A stretch of 9,736 nucleotides of DNA, from assembly GCA_938003665.1 (NCBI GenBank), contig CALKYI010000438.1, forward strand, positions 1 to 9,736, given 5' to 3'. Under the pieces are notes generated by a model. The model did not search any database. It was not told where the DNA came from and worked only from the letters and a program-made list of their open reading frames with translations. Of the stretch, positions 1 through 5,868 are shown piece by piece (the first letter of the stretch is position 1; each line of letters begins with the position of its first letter). This DNA comes from an uncultured Flavobacteriales bacterium. GTDB lineage: Bacteria > Bacteroidota > Bacteroidia > Flavobacteriales_D > Sanyastnellaceae. Made by a program: the position numbers and the translations under genes.

Positions 1-3000
1 GGCCGTGAAGTCTGCGGTTGGTTGGGGCTTGATGTAAACCGTTGCCGATCCTGAACCCACGCAACCGTTGGTCGTAGCGGCTTCGAAAGAAACGGTGGCT
101 TCCATCAGATCATCCCCCGTGTTTACCCATGTGTGGGTTGGGGTTTGGCCAGCGCCTGTGGTGCCGTCCCCGAAGTTCCAGGTCAAGTTCTCTGCACCTG
201 GGATTTCAGGCAAAGTCAATTGCAAAGGCGAGCACACAGTATCTGAAGCCAAGTTCAAGCTGAAGGCGGCCGCAGGGTGCACCGTCACTTCTCGTGTGGT
301 GACGTCTGAACAACCCAAGTCATCGTGTGCCGTCAAGGTCACTGCGAATGTGGTGGTTGAACCGTCCGCAGCAAATGCATGCGTGGGGTGCTCTTCGTGT
401 CCGGTGGTACCGTCCCCGAAATCCCAGTCGTACGAATCAGCGAGAACACTGTAGTTGTTGAATTGGCTGACCAATGGATCGCATCCCTCGTCGTTGGCCA
501 CCATGAAGTTGGCCACGGGCTGGGGCTTGATGTTGACGGTCGCCTGCGACGTACCGGCACATCCATCAGCAGTCTCCGCTTCCAAGGTCACGGTAGCGGT
601 CATCAAGCCCGTTGAAGCGTTGAACCACGTGTGCGTGGGCGTTGCTTCGTTGGACGTGGTGCCGTCGCCGAAGTTCCAAGTGAAGTTCTGCGCGCCATCC
701 AAAACGGGCATGGTCAACTCCAAAGGCGAGCAGACAGAATCGCTGGTCAAGTTCAAGGTGTATTCCGCAGCAGCAAAGACGTCCACAGTCGCTGTGGCGA
801 CGTCTGCACAACCCAATGGGTGGGTGGCCGTCAAAGTCACTGCAAATGCGGTATTCGCATCAATGCCATCGAAGGTGTGGCTGACATCGGATCCCGTCGC
901 GCTGGTGCCGTCCCCAAAGTCCCAGCTCAAGGCATTGCCTTCGGTGCTGGTGCTCGTAAACGTAGAAGCCAATGGCTCGCAACCGCTCAACGCGTCAGCG
1001 TTGAAACCTGCTGTTGGCTGAGGCTTCACTGTGATCAGGTCCACTGCCAATCCGGAGCAGCCGTGCTCGGTTTCAGCGGTCAAACTAACGATGTAGGTAT
1101 CGAGGTCACCGGTCGTGTTTTCCCAGGCGTGGTCAGGAGTGGCTTCATTGGAAGCAGTGCCGTCGCCGAAGTCCCAGGCTACGTTCTGGGCGCCGTCGAT
1201 GACCGGCAAGGTCATTTCGAGTGGAGAACAAGCGGATTCTACCCCGAGATCCAAGGTGAAATCAGCCGCAGGAAAGACCGTTACGGTCAACGTGTCCGTG
1301 TCCGTGCAGCCGAGGTCGTCATACGCTGTCAAGGTGATGTCGTAGGTCTGAACGGTGCCATCTGTGTAGAATGCTTGTGAAGCCGTTGGACCGTCATCGG
1401 TGATGCCGTTCCCAAAGTCCCACACGTACGAATCTGCATCGCTTGAGATGTTTTCGAAGTTGGCAGCCAATGGCTCGCAGCCTTCCAAAGCATCGGCACT
1501 GAACTCAGCAACGGGTTGGGGACGAACGTACACCGTCTCGGTGTGCGAATCGACGCAACCGAAGGCCGAAACGCCGGTGAAGGTGATGGAAGTACCCATC
1601 AGACCGCCGTTGGTGTTTTCCAATACGATGCTTGGAGCTTGTTCTTCCGAAGTGTTGCCACCACCGAAGTTCCAAGTGAATGAGTTTACGCCGTCCATCA
1701 TAGGCATGGTCAACTCCAACGGAGAGCATGCGGTGTCATTGGGGAGGTCAAACGTGAAGTCAGCTTCAGGGTACACCTGAATGATGGTTGACGTGGTGTC
1801 GTTGCACCCTTCGACAGAGTGGGCCACCAACTCAACGGTCTGGCTTTCAATCGCGTTGTTGATGTTCTCCAACGTCCCGTCCCAGTCTGCGCTGGACGTA
1901 ACGAAGTCGCCATTGGCGTACCACTCGTATGCGATCGCGCCTTCTGAGAGGTTGGCAATGGGCAAGGTGTAAGGGGCGCATCCGGCGTTCGTGGCAGGAT
2001 CAATTTGAGCAATGGCGCGTGGGAACGCATCCACGGTGATTTCATCTGTTGCAGAGCAACCCATGGCTGAAGTCACCGTGACCGTAGCAGTGTGCGCCGT
2101 GGCGTCACCGATGGCCGTTTCGAGCGTTGCGTTGATGGATTCACCATTCAATGCGTTTCCATCGATTTCCCAGGCAAACGTAGAAGCCAATGAGGCGTCA
2201 GCGTCAAAGGTCACCTCCAAAGGTGAGCATCCGCTCAAGATGTCCGCTTGAGCCTCAACGGTTGGGTTGGGGTTGATGCCCACAAACTGAGAAGTCGAAG
2301 CCGTGCACTCGGGGGTGGTTACCGTCAAGCTAACGTTGTAGTCGCCAGTGAAGGCATAGTCGTGCGTTGGGTTGGACTCGTAGCTCACGCCTCCGTCACC
2401 AAACTGCCAATACCAACCAGTGATGTTTGTGTTGATGCCCGCAATGGATTCATCTGAAAAAGCAGTCGTCTCACCGAAGCACGCACCGTCAAAGGCAAAA
2501 TCTGCCTCCGGCTGAGGGTGAATCGTCACAAATTGCTGAGCGGTGGACTGACATCCATTGACGCCAGTAACGGCAACCGAAACGGGGTGGTTACCGGGCG
2601 TGTTGAACGTGATGGGGTCAAGCTGCGTACCCACCTGGAACGAAGGAGCAGGCATGAACGACCAAACGTACAAGTAAGAGTTGGGTGCACTCACGTCACC
2701 GGACACAGTCAGTTCTCCGCATCCTTCATTGGCCGAGAGGTTCATGGTGACCTCGGGACGAGGCAACACGGTGATGTCAATGCTTGACGTATCCGTGCAT
2801 GCACCGTTCGTGCCAGGGAATTGGATTACACTCTGAACGGTGTAATCTCCAGGGTTGGAGAACGTGAAGCTCACGTGACCGGTGGAGGTGTTCAAAAAGT
2901 TGGGGTTCACACCAAAGTTCCAAGCGTACTGCACGCCGGTCGCTTCCTGGTGGAATTGAACGGATGTTCCTTCACAGACGCTCACCTCGCTGCTCCAAAA

Positions 3001-3363
3001 GTCGCTGACCGGAGCACTGGTAAAATAGTGTCCTTCGATGCTGCATGATCCGTCGGCTTCTGCCAACGTCACCGTGTAGCTCGAAGCGTCACCGGCATAC
3101 GTGTGCGTCACCGGCGCGTCGCCGGGATTGAACGCACCGATGGCTTCGGTGGCGCTGCCGTCGCCCCAATCAATCACCAAGTCCGTCCATGAGGTGGACG
3201 TCTCGATGCTCAACGGAGCGTCAGCGGCACTGCAGTTGTACCACGTGGGATTGGATGTTGCAATTCCTTCGTTATCAATGACTTCCTGACACTGAGCGAA
3301 GAGGGAATTGGGCGCAAACGCACCCAAAAACAATGCAATGGATATGATAAATAAGCGGATCAT
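1..3363 (-). CDS. Giant secreted PKD-repeat protein, C-terminus beyond the left edge
   Basis: An uninterrupted reading frame of 1121 codons runs from an ATG at 3363 off the left edge. It opens with a Sec signal peptide: Arg3, a hydrophobic core at about residues 4-18, and probable cleavage after Ala23 (LFA|QCQ). No lipobox is present. The rest is a chain of thirteen PKD-like domains plus the start of a fourteenth. The core W-[DN]-FGDG signature is clear in domains 4 and 9-13, slightly altered in 7 (WNFGGG) and 8 (WDFGNG), and degenerate in 2, 3, 5 and 6. Domain 1 has the variant WGDG. PKD domains are extracellular beta-sandwiches found in Bacteroidota adhesins and gliding or matrix proteins. 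A C-terminal type IX sorting or gliding-motility-associated domain is expected outside the window but not seen. The role (adhesin, matrix or surface filament) is inferred. The gene lies 54 bases after the CxxCxxCC gene, and whether it is co-transcribed with it is unknown. Confidence 0.93.
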   Translation of the reverse strand, partial: MIRLFIISIALFLGAFAPNSLFAQCQEVIDNEGIATSNPTWYNCSAADAPLSIETSTSWTDLVIDWGDGSATEAIGAFNPGDAPVTHTYAGDASSYTVTLAEADGSCSIEGHYFTSAPVSDFWSSEVSVCEGTSVQFHQEATGVQYAWNFGVNPNFLNTSTGHVSFTFSNPGDYTVQSVIQFPGTNGACTDTSSIDITVLPRPEVTMNLSANEGCGELTVSGDVSAPNSYLYVWSFMPAPSFQVGTQLDPITFNTPGNHPVSVAVTGVNGCQSTAQQFVTIHPQPEADFAFDGACFGETTAFSDESIAGINTNITGWYWQFGDGGVSYESNPTHDYAFTGDYNVSLTVTTPECTASTSQFVGINPNPTVEAQADILSGCSPLEVTFDADASLASTFAWEIDGNALNGESINATLETAIGDATAHTATVTVTSAMGCSATDEITVDAFPRAIAQIDPATNAGCAPYTLPIANLSEGAIAYEWYANGDFVTSSADWDGTLENINNAIESQTVELVAHSVEGCNDTTSTIIQVYPEADFTFDLPNDTACSPLELTMPMMDGVNSFTWNFGGGNTSEEQAPSIVLENTNGGLMGTSITFTGVSAFGCVDSHTETVYVRPQPVAEFSADALEGCEPLAANFENISSDADSYVWDFGNGITDDGPTASQAFYTDGTVQTYDITLTAYDDLGCTDTDTLTVTVFPAADFTLDLGVESACSPLEMTLPVIDGAQNVAWDFGDGTASNEATPDHAWENTTGDLDTYIVSLTAETEHGCSGLAVDLITVKPQPTAGFNADALSGCEPLASTFTSTSTEGNALSWDFGDGTSATGSDVSHTFDGIDANTAFAVTLTATHPLGCADVATATVDVFAAAEYTLNLTSDSVCSPLELTMPVLDGAQNFTWNFGDGTTSNEATPTHTWFNASTGLMTATVTLEAETADGCAGTSQATVNIKPQPVANFMVANDEGCDPLVSQFNNYSVLADSYDWDFGDGTTGHEEHPTHAFAADGSTTTFAVTLTAHDDLGCSDVTTREVTVHPAAAFSLNLASDTVCSPLQLTLPEIPGAENLTWNFGDGTTGAGQTPTHTWVNTGDDLMEATVSFEAATTNGCVGSGSATVYIKPQPTADFTA
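19..1773 (-). repeat. Tandem PKD-domain array with exact 249-bp period, alternating two types
   Basis: Domain-start tetrapeptides (KPQP, RPQP, YPEA, FPAA, FAAA, HPAA) occur on the minus strand with low coordinates 19, 268, 517, 766, 1015, 1264, 1513 and 1762. That is seven consecutive steps of exactly 249 bp (83 codons). Two subtypes alternate. Type A starts [KR]PQP and carries GC[ED]PL with Trp at domain residue 35. Type B starts with xPxA or FAAA and carries CSPL[EQ][LM]T with Trp at residue 34. The true unit is therefore a 498-bp, 166-residue A+B pair. Further upstream the spacing becomes irregular: 252, 249, 246, 246 and 249 bp, with starts at 2014, 2263, 2509, 2755 and 3004. All seven domains have cysteines at domain residues 16 and 73. 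Confidence 0.9.
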
Positions 3364-3420
3364 ACCCGGCTTTTACGGGAGTTTTCCGCAGAGGTTGCAC
3401 TTCGGGATGCTTATTTATCA
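3345..3420. repeat. Perfect 12-bp inverted repeat flanking the PKD gene start
   Basis: TGATAAATAAGC at 3345-3356 is the exact reverse complement of GCTTATTTATCA at 3409-3420, with a 52-bp spacer. In the minus-strand transcript the first arm begins at the stop codon of the CxxCxxCC gene, and the second arm lies in codons 3-7 of the PKD gene. The PKD start codon (3363-3361) falls in the loop, four bases from the stem. A 12-bp stem there could limit ribosome access or act as a processing site. It has no U-tract and is AT-rich, so it does not look like a standard terminator. Its function is inferred. Confidence 0.5.
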
Positions 3421-3915
3421 GTCCTTTACCTCTTCGAGGATGGATTGAACAACCGAGGAAACGGCCGGGCACAGGTGTGCATTCTGCTCGGTGATGCCCA
3501 AGATCTCCCGCATGTTTTTGCGATCGGTGTGCGGAAATTCCCGGCAGGCTTGCGGTCGTTCGCTGTAAATCGTACAAGCATTGGTCTCCGCCTCGAGGAA
3601 TGGGCACGGGGCCGTTTGCAAAATCCAGTCGCCGTCCTCGTCGCGTCGCAGGTAGCGGCTCGAGAAATCGGCCACCTTCATCCCGAGGTGCTTGGCGATG
3701 CGGACAATGTCGCGCTCCTTGAAAATGGGGCTGGTGGTTTTGCAGCAGTTGGCACAGGTCAAGCAATCGATGCGGTTGAATGCCGCTTCGTGTCCACTGT
3801 GAAACTGAGCGTCTAAGTCACGCGGAGGCTTGCGCCGCCACCCTGCGAACAGGCGTTGAATGGCTTTGCGGTTGCGCGCGGACCAGAGCAGTTGCCGTTT
3901 GTATTCGTCCTTCAA
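3418..3915 (-). CDS. YkgJ-family CxxCxxCC zinc/iron-chelating domain protein
   Basis: A 165-residue cytoplasmic-looking protein with no signal peptide or membrane segment. The family signature C-x2-C-x2-CC is at Cys51, Cys54, Cys57 and Cys58. Further cysteines follow at 104 (APCPFL), 114 (NACTIY), 124 (QACREF) and 149 (HLCPA). This is the usual layout of the YkgJ/UPF0153 family, annotated as putative zinc- or iron-chelating. Its biochemical role is not established. The first 40 residues are basic. The start is a TTG at 3915-3913, since the next in-frame ATG lies inside the conserved domain. TTG overlaps the TGA of the upstream di-heme gene (TTGA at 3915-3912), which argues for translational coupling. 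Its place behind mbnP-mbnH hints at metal handling or maturation of those proteins, but that is inference. The family call is secure and the function is not. Confidence 0.88.
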   Translation of the reverse strand: MKDEYKRQLLWSARNRKAIQRLFAGWRRKPPRDLDAQFHSGHEAAFNRIDCLTCANCCKTTSPIFKERDIVRIAKHLGMKVADFSSRYLRRDEDGDWILQTAPCPFLEAETNACTIYSERPQACREFPHTDRKNMREILGITEQNAHLCPAVSSVVQSILEEVKD

Positions 3916-5027
3916 TGCGGGTCTTGGAATGCCGGGTTGGACGTGAAGGACGTATCGGTCAAGGTGTGCAAAAAGGCAATCAGCTGCGCTTGTTGGACGG
4001 TGCTCAGTTGCAATCCACCTGTCGTGTACTTCATAAAGGGATCCACAGTGGTGGAGGGGACCCCGCCGGCGTTGTAGTGTTCAATGACCTCCTCCAGGGT
4101 TTGGAAACGACCGTCGTGCATATAGGGTCCGGTGAGCGCGATGTTGCGCAGCGTGGGCGTTTTGAATTTGCCCGAATCCAGCGGATTGCCTGTAACTCCT
4201 GCGTGGCCAGGGTCAGCAGCAAACGTGCTATCCAGGCCGTTGTTGCGGAATAAATAATCACTGAACTGAAGCCCAGCTTCTCCGTGGCAATGGAAACAAT
4301 CGCCCCCGAATTCACCGCCGGGCGTGGTTTCCGGATCGCCGCCTTCGCGAAGGAAAATCTCGTACCCCGCAAATTCCGCGTCCGACAAAAATGTCTCGCC
4401 ACGTCGCCACCGATCGAATTTGGAGTCTGCTGACACCATGGTACGCAAGAACTGGGCGATGGCTTGCGTGGTGCGTTCTGGCGTGATCACGTCATCGCCG
4501 AAGGCCACCGCAAACCGAGCGGCATAATCCTCCGAATTTTGCAGACGCTCGACCGCCTCGCTCCATGGCAACGCCATTTCATCGGGGTGAGAGACCGGTT
4601 CGAGAATTTGCTCTTCGAGCGTGACGGCGCGTCCGTCCCAAAAAAACGTGGGCGACCAGCCAATGTTGATGATGGCCATCGCATTGCGGAAGCCCTGGGC
4701 ACCGGTAATGCCCGTGCTGTAGGGGTTGGGGTCCGAGAACCCGGCCGATGGGAGGTGGCACGAGCCGCAGCTCATAGTGCCGTCAGCAGACAATTGCTTT
4801 TCCCAAAACAGCATCCGTCCCAATTCGATGCCTTCCACTGTGAGCGGGTTGTCCTCAGGGATGTCCATCGGCGGAAAAAATGGCGGAATCTCGAGGGTAT
4901 ACGGCGTGGCTGCAGGTGCGCAATCTGGGGTGTCACATGGCAAGTCATCCTGGCAGCGTTCGCAACCGGTCAAAGCCAACACGGCCAGGGCATACAAACC
5001 CAGTCGCATGTGCCCCGCCGCCGTCAT
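3912..5027 (-). CDS. mbnH: MbnH-family di-heme cytochrome c peroxidase/MauG-like lipoprotein
   Basis: A 371-residue protein from the ATG at 5027. It begins with a lipoprotein signal ending in the lipobox LTGC (lipidated Cys22). Two c-type haem motifs follow, CGSCH (Cys87, Cys90, His91) and CFHCH (Cys244, Cys247, His248), the hallmark of bacterial di-haem peroxidases and MauG. Other family signatures are FFWDGRA (residues 128-134) and PYMHDGR (301-307). MbnH enzymes of this superfamily oxidise a tryptophan of the partner MbnP to kynurenine. The immediate upstream gene encodes an MbnP-like protein, so MbnH is preferred over a plain cytochrome c peroxidase. ATG 5027 forms an ATGA overlap with the stop of mbnP. 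An ATG at 5045 (six residues longer) or 5009 (six residues shorter, still with a full signal) is possible. The protein is probably membrane-anchored in the periplasm or outer membrane. Confidence 0.85.
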   Translation of the reverse strand: MTAAGHMRLGLYALAVLALTGCERCQDDLPCDTPDCAPAATPYTLEIPPFFPPMDIPEDNPLTVEGIELGRMLFWEKQLSADGTMSCGSCHLPSAGFSDPNPYSTGITGAQGFRNAMAIINIGWSPTFFWDGRAVTLEEQILEPVSHPDEMALPWSEAVERLQNSEDYAARFAVAFGDDVITPERTTQAIAQFLRTMVSADSKFDRWRRGETFLSDAEFAGYEIFLREGGDPETTPGGEFGGDCFHCHGEAGLQFSDYLFRNNGLDSTFAADPGHAGVTGNPLDSGKFKTPTLRNIALTGPYMHDGRFQTLEEVIEHYNAGGVPSTTVDPFMKYTTGGLQLSTVQQAQLIAFLHTLTDTSFTSNPAFQDPH

Positions 5028-5794
5028 TCCACGCTGATTTTCCACGCGTCCACGAGCAGGTCCATCATGCGGCCGCCCAGGCTATCGCCTTGTGCGTTGT
5101 GGGTGACCGGATCTACTGCCAAGTCGATGGCGTCATTGGTGCCGTTGAGTGCTTTGGCCGCATCCAACGTGAGCGTCAGATTCGCGGTTTCTTCGGCCGC
5201 CACGACCAGCGGTTCGGGCAATTCCAACGTCACCGTGCGGTAGCTGGCGTCGGTCCCGCAGTGATAGGAAACCGGTTCAAGCAGCTGCGTGCCGGTTTCG
5301 AGGGCGAACTTGCCCTCGTACTTGACGAAGATGTAGCCTGAAGACCAGGTCCAGAACATGCCGGCGGAGCCGATGACGCTCAATGGGTGGCTGTTCGGGT
5401 ACGAGGCCGGATCGATGTCGGTGTTGATTTCCGGGGGAAGGCCCATGCCGAAACGCACGGCATCATACGACCCAGCTCCCAGGGTGTTTTCGATGTGCTG
5501 AGCGTGCAAGCTGAAATCGATCAGGCTCACATCTGCACGTTCCACCCATTCTCCGTTGCTGCGAAAGGCAACCGGCGCTAGGTAAAGCTGCAGGTTGTCC
5601 AAACGAACCGGGTAGCCATTGTGGTCGGTGGCAACCTGTTCGAGGACGTACGCTTCATCTCCCCAATTCAATCCCAAGTCGATCCGCGCCGTTCCGGGCG
5701 TGGACACCGGAGGCTCGGGATTGCATCGGTCGCATCCAGTAAGGACAAGAACGAGCAAGCCAAAAACGAGGAAGGATGAACGAAAAGGCACCAT
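5024..5794 (-). CDS. mbnP: MbnP-like copper-binding lipoprotein (WxW family)
   Basis: A 256-residue protein with a lipoprotein leader: Arg5, a hydrophobic stretch at about residues 8-19, and lipobox LTGC with lipidated Cys21. The mature part matches the MbnP-like domain: an early beta segment (RIDLGLNWGDE), a LDNLQLYLAPV strand near residues 65-75, a DAVRFGMGLP segment (111-120), and the hallmark GMFWTWSSGYIFVKYEG (145-161) with the WxW pair Trp148/Trp150. YHCG follows at 177-180. In the studied family one tryptophan is converted to kynurenine by the partner di-haem enzyme, giving a copper-binding site. The di-haem gene follows here with a 4-base overlap. Which tryptophan would be modified is not visible from sequence. 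The ATG at 5794 gives a complete leader and lies just downstream of a -7-like promoter box. Copper binding is inferred from the family. Confidence 0.82.
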   Translation of the reverse strand: MVPFRSSFLVFGLLVLVLTGCDRCNPEPPVSTPGTARIDLGLNWGDEAYVLEQVATDHNGYPVRLDNLQLYLAPVAFRSNGEWVERADVSLIDFSLHAQHIENTLGAGSYDAVRFGMGLPPEINTDIDPASYPNSHPLSVIGSAGMFWTWSSGYIFVKYEGKFALETGTQLLEPVSYHCGTDASYRTVTLELPEPLVVAAEETANLTLTLDAAKALNGTNDAIDLAVDPVTHNAQGDSLGGRMMDLLVDAWKISVE

Positions 5795-5811
5795 GTAGTC
5801 GCGTTGTTTCT

Positions 5812-5819
5812 CAAAGGTA
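5812..5819 (-). promoter_or_regulatory. Candidate Bacteroidota -7 box for the mbnP operon
   Basis: On the minus strand 5819-5812 reads TACCTTTG, an exact match to the Bacteroidota -7 consensus TAnnTTTG. It lies 17 bases before the mbnP ATG, so the leader would be only about a dozen bases. No TTG-type -33 element is found at the usual distance, which weakens the call or suggests that an activator is needed. Confidence 0.4.
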
Positions 5820-5820
5820 T

Positions 5821-5848
5821 AACGTCTAATTTGTGCAGACGTTGCACA
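5821..5848. promoter_or_regulatory. Two overlapping inverted repeats, operator-like, in the divergent promoter region
   Basis: AACGTCT (5821-5827) and AGACGTT (5837-5843) are perfect 7-bp arms separated by 9 bases. Overlapping them, TGTGCA (5832-5837) and TGCACA (5843-5848) are perfect 6-bp arms separated by 5 bases. The two share bases, so they could be alternative structures or two factor sites. They begin one base upstream of the candidate mbnP -7 box, roughly covering its -33 region, where a repressor or activator would act. They are also upstream of the helicase-nuclease start. No known operator consensus is recognised. Confidence 0.4.
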
Positions 5849-5868
5849 GCGCTCACAATAAGCTAGAA

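Larger units (their letters stand above)
3418..5794 (-). other. Predicted operon mbnP-mbnH-CxxCxxCC protein
   Basis: Three minus-strand genes are joined without gaps. The stop TGA of mbnP overlaps the ATG of mbnH as ATGA (5027-5024). The stop TGA of mbnH overlaps the TTG of the cysteine-cluster gene as TTGA (3915-3912). Such overlaps usually mean one transcript with coupled translation, giving related amounts of the three proteins. The one promoter-like box found lies upstream of mbnP. The PKD gene 54 bases downstream could be read through, since I see no terminator hairpin with a T-tract between them. Confidence 0.75.

Noticed and set aside
68..1380. Plus-strand open frames of up to about 250 codons opposite the PKD gene
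   Set aside because: They lie antisense to a continuous 1121-codon frame with clear domains. They repeat only because the PKD domains repeat, and have no recognisable family or signal.
958..2192. 17-base identity (AAACGTAGAAGCCAATG) at 958-974 and 2176-2192
   Set aside because: Both encode LASTF-like residues but at different positions within their PKD domains. It is probably an accident of repeated codon use rather than a separate element.
1..3363. Repeats as a CRISPR array or intergenic satellite
   Set aside because: The 249-bp units are coding, diverged and in frame, with no short identical repeats or spacers.
3365..3379. CCCG-n7-CGGG hairpin just upstream of the PKD start as a terminator or riboswitch
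   Set aside because: The stem is only 4 bp, with no T-tract and no extended structure.
3275..3766. Minus-strand frame of 163 codons overlapping the CxxCxxCC gene
   Set aside because: It overlaps a recognised family gene in another frame, lacks family features and also crosses the PKD signal peptide region.
5828..5834. TAATTTG as a -7 box for the helicase-nuclease gene
   Set aside because: It has one base too few between TA and TTTG. A TTG lies about 21 bases upstream, but the match is too weak to call.
5833..5868. GTG start at 5833 for the helicase-nuclease
   Set aside because: It would put the start inside the overlapping inverted repeats and add 12 residues not expected before Walker A. 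ATG 5869 fits the family better.
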